From positions 1 to 32,736 of the forward strand of contig JAFWLF010000093.1 of the NCBI GenBank assembly GCA_017511185.1: 32,736 nucleotides of DNA, written 5' to 3'. The notes beneath the pieces are model-generated. The model was not told the origin of the DNA, did not search any database, and worked only from the letters and a program-made list of their open reading frames with translations. The translations under genes were made by a program, and so were the position numbers. This document shows, piece after piece, positions 8,107 through 16,611 of the stretch. The DNA is from RGIG5612 sp017511185 (lineage in GTDB: Bacteria; Bacillota; Clostridia; Lachnospirales; Lachnospiraceae). The number at the start of each line of letters is the position of its first letter. Position 1 is the first letter of the stretch.

Positions 8107-8291
8107 GACCGACAGACCGAGAAATGAACACGGCGCTTTATCTGCTGCGCTGTGTGCAGATCGGTCTGTCTATTTCTGATTTGGAATTGCTGAGTATTGG
8201 CATGATCTTTGATATGTTCACGGAACAGGCCAACGACGAATGGAAGGGATGGCAGGAGAAAGCCACCCAGGATGATTTTGACAGATTCTAA
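7777..8291 (+). CDS. Tail assembly chaperone, gpGT-like -1 frameshift product
   Basis: A -1 slip on the A9 run (8095-8103) just before the gpG stop enters a frame that is open to the TAA at 8289-8291. It adds about 62 residues, including LYLLRCVQIGLSISDLELLS and a DEWKGWQEKATQDDFDRF end, for a product of about 171 residues. The downstream frame has only a weakly placed ATG at 8124 without a clear ribosome site, so the fusion is the simpler reading. Frameshifted G/GT chaperones are established in many siphophages, where the T part recruits the tail tube protein. Confidence 0.8.
8095..8103 (+). promoter_or_regulatory. Poly-A slippery site for -1 frameshift
   Basis: Nine A residues read as Lys codons immediately before the gpG stop codon TAA (8104-8106). 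A slip of one base backward avoids the stop and opens the gpT frame. The position at the end of the first chaperone gene matches known phage frameshift sites. Confidence 0.8.
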
Positions 8292-8303
8292 AGAGGTGGT
8301 TAT

Positions 8304-10538
8304 ATGGCAGACAGAATCAAAGGTATAACCATTGAAATCGGAGGAGATACCACAAAGCTGCAGTCAGCTTTGAAAGATGTCAACTCCACACTTAAAAGTA
8401 CACAATCGCAGCTTAAAGATGTCGATAAGCTTCTGAAGCTGGATCCGACAAACACCGAGCTGCTCCGGCAGAAACAGGCGGCCCTCGGCACGGAGATCGC
8501 AGCAACCAGGGAAAAACTGGAAAAGCTGAAAGATGCGCAGGCCCAGATGGATGCGTCCGGGGTTGATAAAAACTCCCAGGAATACCAGGCACTGCAGCGG
8601 GAGATCATTGCCACGGAGCAGGAGCTGAAAGGGCTTGAAAAGGAAACAAGGAACTTCGGCTCTGTTGGCGCCCAGCAGATCGCAGCGGTCGGTGAGAAAC
8701 TCAAAACGATCGGCCAGAAAGCTGTCGAAGTCGGGAAAAACCTGACAACTCACGTCACGCTTCCAATTGTTGCAGCTGCAACAGCAGCAGCGGGAAAGTT
8801 TGCAGAAGTCGATAAGATCATGCAGCTGACCAATGCAACCATGCAGAACACGGAAGATGAAGCAAAACTGCTGAATGATGCCATGAGCGCTGCAGCGGCC
8901 AATTCAACCTTCGGCATGGAAGATGCTGCCAATGCAACGCTGAACTTTGCGCGTGCCGGTCTGGATGCGAAACAGGCAGCGGCCGCTCTGGCTCCGGCCA
9001 TGAATCTGGCAGCCGGTGAAGGCGGCAACCTGGACACGGTTTCCTCCGGACTTGTTGGTACCATCAACGGCTTTGGGGACAGCTTTGAACGGACGGCGCA
9101 TTATGCCGATGTGTTTGCAGCTGCGTGTAACAATTCCGCTCTGGATGTTGACGGCCTGTCAAACGCAATGGGTGTTGCAGCTCCGGTATTTCGGACTGCC
9201 GGCATGGAAGTTGAAGATGCTGCACTGATGATTGGTATTATGGCCAATGCCAATATAGAAGCTACTGAAGCAGCTAACGCGCTGAAAACAGGCATTGCAA
9301 GGCTTGTTGATCCAGCAAAGGAAGGCGCAGAAGCGATGGCAGCCCTGGGCCTTGAAATAACCAATGACGATCTGAAAGACGCACACAAGATTTACGATAA
9401 ACTGCACGCAGCATTCCAAGGATTGAGTGAAAGCGAACAGATTGCAGCTGCGTCAGCGATCTTCGGGAAGAACCAGATGGCCAAATTCCTTGCGCTGATC
9501 AACACGGCACCGGAAGATGTGGATGCGCTGGAACAGTCACTGAACAACTGTGCAGGCACGACAAACGAGATGTCGAACGCTATGATGTCTGGATTCGGCG
9601 GCTCAATCGAGAAGCTGAAATCATCTCTCGATGTTCTGATGACGTCGCTTGGCGGCCTGGTTGCAAAGTATATGCAGCCGGTGATCGATAAAGTGCAGGA
9701 GTGGGTTGATAAATTCAACAGCCTGGACGAAAGCCAGCAGAACATGATCGTGAAGATCGGCCTTGTAGTGGCTGCCATCGGGCCGCTGGTCACAGTGATC
9801 GGAAGCGTGCTGACCGGCATTGGCCAGTTCATGACGTTCGCACCGGTTGTCATGACTGCTCTTGGTGCCATCAGTCCGGCGATTGCTCCGATAATTGCCA
9901 TCATCGGCGCCCTGGTCGCTGCCGGCGTTGCATTGTATAAGAACTGGGATACTATCAAAGAGTACGCAGGGCAGCTGAAGGATAAACTTGTCAGTGTCTG
10001 GGACACGATCCGGACATCTGTAGGCGCGAAAGTAGAAGAGCTGCGAGCAGGATGGGACAATCTGAAGCATAGCGCTTTGGATCTGTGGAGCGCTGTTACA
10101 AGTGCTTTCAGTAGCATGGTTAATACTGTTTTGTCCGCTGTTGGCCCGATTATCAATGCGGTGAGGAACATCATAGCGGCTTGCCGTGACGCTTTGTCCT
10201 GGCTGAATGCTGTCGGAGAAAAAGGCGCCCAGAGACTGGCAAAGAACGAAGCAAACGGATACAGCACATCTCTGGAAGGGTTCGCAGCCGGTGGATTCCC
10301 ACAGAGCGGGCAGATCTTTCTGGCAAGGGAAGCAGGCCCTGAAATGGTCGGTACAATCGGCGGAAGATCTGCTGTTGCAAACAATGACCAGATCATTGCA
10401 GGAATTAAGCAGGGCGTTTATGAGGCTGTGACATCCGCCATGGGAGGCAATGGCGGCGTGACAGAAGTCAGGGTGTTCCTGGACAGCAGAGAGATCAAGG
10501 CCGGACAGAGAAGGCTCAGCAGGGCGATGGGAGGGTAA
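8304..10538 (+). CDS. Tail tape measure protein
   Basis: This 744-residue protein sets tail length and is injected with the DNA. The first 130 residues are coiled coil (KLQSALKDVNSTLKSTQSQL and on). A TP901-type core with Ala-rich helices follows (residues about 150-450), then a hydrophobic membrane-spanning stretch at about 481-550 starting MIVKIGLVVAAIGPLV. The C-terminal FAAGGFPQSGQIFLAREAGPEMVG block is common in Firmicutes tape measures. AGAGGTGG precedes the ATG. It is short for a siphovirus tape measure, which suggests a short tail of roughly 110 nm if the usual 1.5 angstrom per residue holds. Confidence 0.95.
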   Translation: MADRIKGITIEIGGDTTKLQSALKDVNSTLKSTQSQLKDVDKLLKLDPTNTELLRQKQAALGTEIAATREKLEKLKDAQAQMDASGVDKNSQEYQALQREIIATEQELKGLEKETRNFGSVGAQQIAAVGEKLKTIGQKAVEVGKNLTTHVTLPIVAAATAAAGKFAEVDKIMQLTNATMQNTEDEAKLLNDAMSAAAANSTFGMEDAANATLNFARAGLDAKQAAAALAPAMNLAAGEGGNLDTVSSGLVGTINGFGDSFERTAHYADVFAAACNNSALDVDGLSNAMGVAAPVFRTAGMEVEDAALMIGIMANANIEATEAANALKTGIARLVDPAKEGAEAMAALGLEITNDDLKDAHKIYDKLHAAFQGLSESEQIAAASAIFGKNQMAKFLALINTAPEDVDALEQSLNNCAGTTNEMSNAMMSGFGGSIEKLKSSLDVLMTSLGGLVAKYMQPVIDKVQEWVDKFNSLDESQQNMIVKIGLVVAAIGPLVTVIGSVLTGIGQFMTFAPVVMTALGAISPAIAPIIAIIGALVAAGVALYKNWDTIKEYAGQLKDKLVSVWDTIRTSVGAKVEELRAGWDNLKHSALDLWSAVTSAFSSMVNTVLSAVGPIINAVRNIIAACRDALSWLNAVGEKGAQRLAKNEANGYSTSLEGFAAGGFPQSGQIFLAREAGPEMVGTIGGRSAVANNDQIIAGIKQGVYEAVTSAMGGNGGVTEVRVFLDSREIKAGQRRLSRAMGG

Positions 10539-10540
10539 CA

Positions 10541-10915
10541 ATGCTAGACTATACACTGACTATAAATGGCGTTGATTTCACTTCCATGGTTGAGCGGGAC
10601 AGCTACCAGACGAGCAGGATCCCGATCTATTCGGAACGGATCACAACAATTGACGGAGTTGATCATATTGTTATGCTCCGGAATAAGAGCGCACTGTCTT
10701 TCAGACTGAATCCGCAAACGGCAGCGCAGACAAAAGCAGCATATAACGCTCTGATTCAGCAGCCGTGCGAAGTATACTTTTTCAATCTACAGACGCAGGA
10801 ATATCAGAGCGCCTATATGATTACAGACAGGCAGACGGCTGAATATCTGAGCAGGTGCCAATACAAGGGACTGAAATGGAATCAGATCGGGCCGGTCACA
10901 TTTGAGGAGCTGTAG
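10541..10915 (+). CDS. Hypothetical tail/baseplate protein
   Basis: This 124-residue protein follows the tape measure directly, where the distal tail protein normally lies. MLDYTLTINGVDFTSMVERD resembles the opening strand pair of Dit-like N-terminal domains, and the rest alternates strands, but the protein is much shorter than typical Dit proteins. GGGAGGG precedes the start. A reduced distal tail protein or baseplate wedge is plausible; a firm family name is not justified. Confidence 0.6.
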   Translation: MLDYTLTINGVDFTSMVERDSYQTSRIPIYSERITTIDGVDHIVMLRNKSALSFRLNPQTAAQTKAAYNALIQQPCEVYFFNLQTQEYQSAYMITDRQTAEYLSRCQYKGLKWNQIGPVTFEEL

Positions 10916-10917
10916 CA

Positions 10918-11712
10918 ATGCAGGAAACATCACAGCTCTATAAAGATATTCTGGCCAATCCACGGCACTGGTATGAAGTCTCCGTCACAATCGGAGAATC
11001 TGGCAGACTGATCACGGAAAAGAAAGAGCTGATCCTTTTCGGCGGTACCGCGATCCTTGTCGCAACCAGTGCAGCTGACGGCGGTTATCGTGAAGCGCAG
11101 CTGGTCGGATGCAAAACCTATCAGCAGGTGTTTTCAGACACTCCGACAATCGGAAACGCAATTGCCAGCGAGATTGACGTGCAGCTGATCAGGCCAATGG
11201 GAGAAATCCCGCGGCGGGCAATGGTCAAGCCATATGTCAGGATTACTGATGGGATTAATGTGTCTGAATGGATCCAGAAGGGTGTTTATTTCATTGACAC
11301 CAGAGATCACACAGCATCAGCTGAAGGCCTTGAAATCATGTCCATCCACGGGTATGACGCCATGCTGATGACGGAAATGGACTATCCGTCTGACAACCAG
11401 CACGATTATCCGCTTCTGGACATCACAATGGTCGAGCATATTGCTGACGCTATTGGTGTGTCGGTGGATGCCAGGACACGGGCAATCATGACAGAGGGAT
11501 ACAGATTCCCGCTTCCTGCGGGTTACTCATCCAGGGAAGTGCTTGGCATGATTGCAGCGTCTTATGGCGGGAATTTTGTCATGTCAGACGTTGGTGAGCT
11601 GCGGCTCGTGATGCTGAACGAGCTGCCTCCGGAAACCGGCCTTCTGCTGGATCACGCCGGCAACCGTATTGTGTTCGGCGGAGACAGGATCAACATCTGG
11701 AAGACAGCATAA
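10918..11712 (+). CDS. Baseplate hub protein, N-terminal part
   Basis: This 264-residue protein has beta-rich domains of the kind seen in gp27/gp44-like tail hubs: LIRPMGEIPRRAMVKPYVRI, then VYFIDTRDHTASAEGLEIMS with HGYDAMLM, and LREV-like SSREVLGMIAASYGGNF. It ends at TAA 11710 after GGDRINIWKTA. The following gene is in the same reading frame and continues with a segment that looks like the natural continuation of the same hub, so the usual single protein may here be encoded in two pieces. Confidence 0.7.
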   Translation: MQETSQLYKDILANPRHWYEVSVTIGESGRLITEKKELILFGGTAILVATSAADGGYREAQLVGCKTYQQVFSDTPTIGNAIASEIDVQLIRPMGEIPRRAMVKPYVRITDGINVSEWIQKGVYFIDTRDHTASAEGLEIMSIHGYDAMLMTEMDYPSDNQHDYPLLDITMVEHIADAIGVSVDARTRAIMTEGYRFPLPAGYSSREVLGMIAASYGGNFVMSDVGELRLVMLNELPPETGLLLDHAGNRIVFGGDRINIWKTA

Positions 11713-11727
11713 CGAGGGGGTGGATGA

Positions 11728-13476
11728 TTGTCTGATGCAGTAAATATCATGCGAAGAGCGGCGTCGGTCGAGAAAGCGCCGCTTTTTGAACCCTACAGTA
11801 AAGTTATCATTCATGTCGGGTTGAGCGACTCCGGCGACACGGAAATCACATACGAGGCCGGAAATGATTCCGGGCGCACACTGGAGATCAACAACGAATG
11901 GGGCACCCAGATGATGGCAGATACCATTCTGGCAAAAATCAGGGGATATCAGTATCAGCCTCTTTTTGCAAGCGGCGCGCTGGTAGATCCTTCGGTTGAA
12001 CTGGGCGATGGAATTACCGTCAACGGGATTTATTCCGGGATCTTCGTGCAGGCAACTACTTTCAACAGCCAGATGGCTTCTGATGTATCAGCTCCTGTCG
12101 ATGAGGAAATTGAGCACGAATATGGTTTCGAAAGCAAGACCGACCGCGCATACACCAGGATGGTCGCTCAGACACGTTCCGGAATCAGCCTGAGCGCAGA
12201 AGAAATAGCGGCAGAGGTTGCAAGAGCGACAGACGCTGAGGGTGAACTGAGCGGCAGAATAACAGTAAATGCTGAAAATATTACTGCAGAGGTCACAAGA
12301 GCAACAGGTGCTGAAAGTACGTTGAGCGGCCGGATAACAGTAAATGCTGAAAATATTACTGCAGAGGTCACAAGAGCAACAGGTGCTGAAAGTACGTTGA
12401 GCGGCCGGATAACAGTAAATGCCGAAAATATCACCGCAGAGGTCACAAGAGCGACAGACGCCGAGGGAACGCTTAGAAGTTCAATCTCACAAAATGCCGA
12501 TGATATCACCGCAGAAGTCTCCAGAGCAACGAATGCTGAAGGAACAAAATTAAATCATACTTATTCCAGTTCTTCTTTCGGCTGGCAGCTGACATCTACA
12601 GCGTTTATATTAAAGGCAAACAACAAACAGGTATTCAAAGCAGATAAAAACGGTATAACAGTCACCGGAAGCGGAGAGTTTTCTGGCAAAATCACTGCAA
12701 CAAGCGGATATATTGGAAACGGCTCAAGCGGATTTACAATTTCAAATACGGCAATCTATAACGGAATGCAATCCCTTAGAGATACATCTAATAATGGTGT
12801 ATATGTTGGGACTGATGGTATTGCCATCGGAAAAGGTGCTTTTAAAGTAACTTATACCGGCGCAGTTACAGCAACAAATCTGTCAATCACAGGCGGATCC
12901 ATAGAAATCGGAAATAATTTTTCTGTAGATTTATACGGAAATCTTAGCGCTAATAATGCTACGTTTAAAGGAACTGTATACTTCCAAAATGGTCAGTCAA
13001 TAAGCAGCCTGTCATCAGCAAACCTTTATACAGGTGCATATCAGGCGAGTTCAAACTATGGGTCCTGGAACGGGACAACGTCAACAGTTAACACGAATGG
13101 ACAAAACTGGACAAATGCTTATGACTCCGCGTGCGTGGAGGGAGGATATTCTTATGATGGTGCATCATATGGATATACTTCCCATAGTATCTTTGAGCAT
13201 CCGGACGGTGAAGCATACTGCACATATCTGTATACATATTACCTCAAGGCAACAGAAGGCATTAACTTTAGTGATGCATCGTTGGCACTGGGTGATTTAT
13301 ATTTAAAATATGGCAATAGTAACTATCATGCTCAATGGGTGGAAACGTCAGGAAGTATTAATTATTCCACGACATACAAAGTTGCAGATATAAATGGAAA
13401 TGAGCATTGGACTGGTGAATTTTCGAATCCTCCGGTATCCGTTTCGCCTGGGTGGGTAGTAGGATTGAGATCTTAA
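11728..13476 (+). CDS. Baseplate hub C-terminal part fused to coiled-coil fibre
   Basis: This 582-residue protein starts at TTG 11728 behind the ribosome site GAGGGGGTGG. Residues about 25-130 (EPYSKVIIHVGLSDS, AGNDSGRTLEIN, ILAKIRGYQYQPL, ELGDGITVNG) look like the end of a hub domain. Then come tandem 25-residue heptad-rich repeats (12250-12474) that should form a trimeric coiled coil. From about residue 275 a beta-rich stalk (TAFILKANNKQVFKADKNGI, GEFSGKITATSGYIG) leads to a Tyr/Ser/Gly-rich tip that probably contacts the host surface. DNA of the tip is noticeably more AT-rich than the front, suggesting module exchange. Confidence 0.75.
   Translation: MSDAVNIMRRAASVEKAPLFEPYSKVIIHVGLSDSGDTEITYEAGNDSGRTLEINNEWGTQMMADTILAKIRGYQYQPLFASGALVDPSVELGDGITVNGIYSGIFVQATTFNSQMASDVSAPVDEEIEHEYGFESKTDRAYTRMVAQTRSGISLSAEEIAAEVARATDAEGELSGRITVNAENITAEVTRATGAESTLSGRITVNAENITAEVTRATGAESTLSGRITVNAENITAEVTRATDAEGTLRSSISQNADDITAEVSRATNAEGTKLNHTYSSSSFGWQLTSTAFILKANNKQVFKADKNGITVTGSGEFSGKITATSGYIGNGSSGFTISNTAIYNGMQSLRDTSNNGVYVGTDGIAIGKGAFKVTYTGAVTATNLSITGGSIEIGNNFSVDLYGNLSANNATFKGTVYFQNGQSISSLSSANLYTGAYQASSNYGSWNGTTSTVNTNGQNWTNAYDSACVEGGYSYDGASYGYTSHSIFEHPDGEAYCTYLYTYYLKATEGINFSDASLALGDLYLKYGNSNYHAQWVETSGSINYSTTYKVADINGNEHWTGEFSNPPVSVSPGWVVGLRS
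12250..12474 (+). repeat. Tandem 75-bp repeats in the fibre gene
   Basis: Three in-frame 75-bp units start at 12250, 12325 and 12400. Units 1 and 2 differ at only two positions; unit 3 is more diverged. Each encodes SGRITVNAENITAEVTRAT plus an AE-rich linker. More degenerate copies flank the array on both sides. The near identity points to recent duplication that lengthens the coiled-coil shaft. Confidence 0.9.
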
Positions 13477-13501
13477 TATGATTTAATGCGGAGATAATAC
13501 T

Positions 13502-13807
13502 ATGATACGAATTAATAATATCGAGTATAGTGGTAACCTTGTCCCCACACGGGAGGAAAACAAACTGGACGTCATGCTTTACGTTGCGACCACTATTACA
13601 GACCTGTCAATTGCAATGAATGACGTCTCGGAGGTCATCGACATAGACGCATCTGGCGCTGAAACAGTATACAAAGTGCAGTCAGCTGTTTCAATCAAAA
13701 AATTTAATGATTCTGTCTATATGGTCGAGTTCAGTACAAAGAAATCAGTGTTGAAAGATATTAATGATACAATTGATGAAATACTTTTGATGTTGTTGGA
13801 GGAATGA
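13502..13807 (+). CDS. Hypothetical tail-associated protein
   Basis: This 101-residue acidic protein (MIRINNIEYSGNLVPTREEN) sits between the fibre and the XkdX-like gene. It looks like a small alpha/beta domain with a C-terminal helix (VLKDINDTIDEILLMLLEE). GGAG lies about 8 bases before the ATG. Base composition is AT-rich like the fibre tip, so it may travel with that module. Its function is unknown. Confidence 0.65.
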   Translation: MIRINNIEYSGNLVPTREENKLDVMLYVATTITDLSIAMNDVSEVIDIDASGAETVYKVQSAVSIKKFNDSVYMVEFSTKKSVLKDINDTIDEILLMLLEE

Positions 13808-13808
13808 T

Positions 13809-13940
13809 ATGTACGAACGGTTAAAAAGGCTATATTCGGAAGGGGTGTTATCTATTCAGGGATTGCGGAATGCGGTTGAGAAAAAATTGATAACAGAAGA
13901 GCAGTTTACCGAAATAACTGGCCAACCATTTAAGGAGTAA
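13809..13940 (+). CDS. XkdX-like small protein
   Basis: This 43-residue protein reads MYERLKRLYSEGVLSIQGL, then NAVEKKLITEEQFTEITGQ. This is the recognisable XkdX pattern of a Y-rich N-terminal helix plus an ITEEQFxEITG motif, found next to tail fibre genes in Firmicutes phages and PBSX-like elements. Its role is not established. It overlaps nothing; ATG 13809 follows the previous stop by one base, with GGAGG at 13798-13802 serving as the ribosome site. Confidence 0.8.
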   Translation: MYERLKRLYSEGVLSIQGLRNAVEKKLITEEQFTEITGQPFKE

Positions 13941-13942
13941 TT

Positions 13943-14155
13943 ATGGAAGATGATATTATTATCGTAAATAAGGCTGCAATTTTGGCTTTAATTAATTCTG
14001 TACAACAGTTTTGCAACATTACGGAGATCAAAGGCTTTGACAGCATCAATATCATTCTTGGCATTGAGATGGGCCTGGAAGGGATTCTGAAATCCAATGC
14101 TGCGGCAAGTAAGCCGAAAGAAGTGGTAGATCTCACGGGAAATGCAACGAAATAA
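13943..14155 (+). CDS. Hypothetical protein in the fibre module
   Basis: This 70-residue protein, MEDDIIIVNKAAILALINSV followed by a helical middle and a polar end, starts two bases after the XkdX-like gene, with AAGGAG before its ATG. It has no clear family. Its place between XkdX and the second fibre gene suggests a virion or fibre-assembly role. Confidence 0.6.
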   Translation: MEDDIIIVNKAAILALINSVQQFCNITEIKGFDSINIILGIEMGLEGILKSNAAASKPKEVVDLTGNATK

Positions 14156-14190
14156 TTTTTTCGACTTCTTATAAAGGAGCGTGATGACTT

Positions 14191-16113
14191 CTGGCAGATA
14201 AAGCAATATCTGAGCTGACCGCGGCGTCACAGGTTGGCTCACAGGACCTGTTTGTATTGGAACAGGGTAACGTAGCAAAAAAACTGACCGGTCAGATCCT
14301 GGAGAACTGGCTGCTCACATTGGCAGACGGGCACGGCGGGATCCAGACGATCATAAAGACGGGAACGAGCGGGCTGGTAGACACATACACTATCACGTTC
14401 GCTGACGAAACCACCAGCACATTTACTGTTACAAACGGGCGCAGCATCAGCGGCCTGACGACCAGCAAGTCCGGCAAGGTAACAACGATCACAATTTCTT
14501 ACAATGATGGTACAACATCATCATTTACTGTCAGAGACGGTGAGAATGTGTCAAGCATTACCGAATACTGGGCAGTAAGCACGTCAGGCAGCCAGCAGCC
14601 GCAGTCTGGATGGCAGACAACGCCGCCAACGCTGACGGCAACGTATAAGTATCTGTGGCATTATTCAAAGTACACTTTCACTGACGGAACAAACACGTCA
14701 ACGACTCCGGCGGTGCAGGGTGTTTATGGTGATAAGGGCGACACGGGTAATACAGGAACGTCTATCACAAGCGTTACAAAGACGGGCACGAGCGGGCTGG
14801 TGGACACTTACACAATCACCTTTAGCAACGGCACAACAACCACTTTCAATGTGACGAACGGCAGCGAGATTGAAAGCATTGAAAAGACAAGCACGGCCGG
14901 CCTGTTGGATACTTACACCGTTACCATGGGAAGCGGCGATACTCACACATTTACTGTTACGAATGGACGCAGCATCGTTTCCTTCACACAGACATCCGGA
15001 ACCCATGCAGCCGGGACAATTGATGTATATACCATGACATACAACGATGGAGATACATCGCAGATCCAGGTCTACAACGGTGCGAACGGAACAGGTGCTG
15101 TCTCTACTGTTGCTGGTATTGGGGTTTCAAGTGCTGATGGCGATGTCCCTCTGATCATAAAGGGATACGGTGCACCGACAACTGCAACTGTTGGCCAGGT
15201 GAACCAGCTGTACTTTGATATGACCGGCGGCATCATGTATATCTGCATCTCTGTCACAGGAGGCACTTATGACTGGCGTGGAATGAGCAGCGCTGTTGAC
15301 AGCGCGATGTCTACAACGTCTGCAAATCCGCTGCGGAACAGTGTAATATCAAACAAGGTCGGCACCGGTAGCCTCTCCTCTGATTTCACAGCGACCAATC
15401 TGACGGATGCTGCGAATGAACTCATGACGGAGGTGGGCGGCAAAGCACCGACATCACACGCTTCATCTGCGACAACCTACGGCAAGGGTACAAGCACGAA
15501 CTACGGTCATGTAAAAATCAGTGATTCGCTCACAGACACGACACCAGCAGCGACCGGTGGAATAGTTCCGAGCATGAAAGCAGTTAGTGATTTAAATGGT
15601 GCAATAAACTCCAACGAGTCTGCGATGGCAATCGTAGCAAACGGTGACACGCATCCTGCAATTGCATTAAATCAGATGGTTTATATTAAAAACCACAGCA
15701 CTCTTGCGGAGGGATTGTACAGAGCAACTGCTGCTATTCCGCTGAACAATGCGTTATCAGGCAGCGTTACACCTTTATCTGGTGGTGGTTTAAACAATTT
15801 AAATGCCTCCAATATGGACGCAGGGATAAGCTCTTTTACACAAGCATTAGCAAACACATATTTGGGAATATATAGGCGTGATATCACTGACTTAGAAACA
15901 TTTGATGCTTCAATAGATGCTGGTACAGTTTCATTTGTTCGCAACAGAACGGGGTATCCTACGTCTGCTTACAACTATTCTCCCGGTATTTACTTTAAAC
16001 CAACAACGACAGAAAGTTTGTGGGTAATGTTTGGCAGAAATACAAATGATATAGTGCTTAAAGTCAAAAACAACACATGGGAAAGCGGTTGGCATTACAT
16101 CAGTTCGACTTAA
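14191..16113 (+). CDS. Tail fibre / receptor-binding protein with CTG start
   Basis: This protein of about 640 residues has an N-terminus, ADKAISELTAASQVGSQD, then LFVLEQGNVAKKLTGQIL, that matches the attachment domain commonly seen in such fibres. The only start that includes it is CTG 14191, with AAAGGAG at 14173-14179 and in-frame stops at 14182 and 14185; TTG 14257 would remove it. Next come repeated beta units (KTGTSGLVDTYTITF near 14356 and 14779, a diverged copy near 14881), a short collagen-like GDKGDTGNTG, and a C-terminal domain resembling phage knob domains (PGIYFKP, TWESGWHYIS). It probably binds the host surface. Confidence 0.82.
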   Translation: MADKAISELTAASQVGSQDLFVLEQGNVAKKLTGQILENWLLTLADGHGGIQTIIKTGTSGLVDTYTITFADETTSTFTVTNGRSISGLTTSKSGKVTTITISYNDGTTSSFTVRDGENVSSITEYWAVSTSGSQQPQSGWQTTPPTLTATYKYLWHYSKYTFTDGTNTSTTPAVQGVYGDKGDTGNTGTSITSVTKTGTSGLVDTYTITFSNGTTTTFNVTNGSEIESIEKTSTAGLLDTYTVTMGSGDTHTFTVTNGRSIVSFTQTSGTHAAGTIDVYTMTYNDGDTSQIQVYNGANGTGAVSTVAGIGVSSADGDVPLIIKGYGAPTTATVGQVNQLYFDMTGGIMYICISVTGGTYDWRGMSSAVDSAMSTTSANPLRNSVISNKVGTGSLSSDFTATNLTDAANELMTEVGGKAPTSHASSATTYGKGTSTNYGHVKISDSLTDTTPAATGGIVPSMKAVSDLNGAINSNESAMAIVANGDTHPAIALNQMVYIKNHSTLAEGLYRATAAIPLNNALSGSVTPLSGGGLNNLNASNMDAGISSFTQALANTYLGIYRRDITDLETFDASIDAGTVSFVRNRTGYPTSAYNYSPGIYFKPTTTESLWVMFGRNTNDIVLKVKNNTWESGWHYISST

Positions 16114-16129
16114 ATTTGGGGGTTAAATT

Positions 16130-16357
16130 ATGGAAAACAAATTTTTTCTTCACGAAATCAAACGCACAGGCGAAACTATCAACAAGGGCATTGTGGTAGC
16201 AGATACCTACGATGCCGCTAAACAAGGCTATCATGCCTACTTAGGAGCCTATGCCTATGGCCATGAAGCTAATACGGACTTCGTAAGCTGCATGATTACC
16301 GACATGAGCGGAATGGTTCTTCTCTCTGAAACGTGGCTTGCCACAGCACAGGCGTAA
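16130..16357 (+). CDS. Hypothetical protein after the fibre gene
   Basis: This 75-residue protein (MENKFFLHEIKRTGETINKG) is small and compact. A GGGGG ribosome site lies about 8 bases before the ATG. Its position after the fibre suggests a fibre-assembly or accessory role, but no family signature is clear. It is the last gene before the hairpin-rich spacer. Confidence 0.65.
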   Translation: MENKFFLHEIKRTGETINKGIVVADTYDAAKQGYHAYLGAYAYGHEANTDFVSCMITDMSGMVLLSETWLATAQA

Positions 16358-16390
16358 GTAATTTAAAGTAACCATTTAACGCACAATCCT

Positions 16391-16473
16391 ATCTCGTGAT
16401 TATCTCGTGATTTTCACATGATTTTCACGAGATAGAATTTAACTTGCTTGTAACTTGCAAGCAACTTGCAACC
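16391..16473 (+). repeat. 11-bp tandem repeats (two families)
   Basis: ATCTCGTGATT occurs twice in tandem (16391, 16402), followed in the same 11-bp phase by TTCACATGATT (16413) and TTCACGAGATA (16424). After a 6-bp spacer AACTTGC begins at 16441, 16452 and 16463, again every 11 bp. A period close to one helical turn recalls iterons or protein-binding arrays, but the units also build the first two hairpins of the structured region. Confidence 0.75.
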
Positions 16474-16508
16474 GACATCAATGTCGGTCACAAAGAAGGT
16501 GATGCGGA

Positions 16509-16559
16509 ATGTTCCACGACAATTGCGTTGCTGAAATTGGTGGAAGCCCGTATATGTAG
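16509..16559 (+). CDS. Possible 16-residue leader peptide
   Basis: ATG 16509 lies 9 bases after AAGAAGG (16493-16499) and opens a short frame encoding MFHDNCVAEIGGSPYM. It overlaps hairpin 4 of the structured region. It could be a leader peptide whose translation affects folding, or chance. I give it low weight. Confidence 0.2.
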   Translation: MFHDNCVAEIGGSPYM

Positions 16560-16611
16560 CAAACGGCACTGCCGCCCGAAGTCCTGCGTGCCACGCAGGG
16601 GGATTGTAGGA

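Noticed and set aside
9392..10396. 334-codon open frame opposite the tape measure gene
   Set aside because: Antisense shadow of a long Ala-rich gene; no ribosome site or family.
12250..12474. Template or variable repeat of a diversity-generating retroelement
   Set aside because: No reverse transcriptase gene, and repeats differ by ordinary substitutions, not only at A positions.
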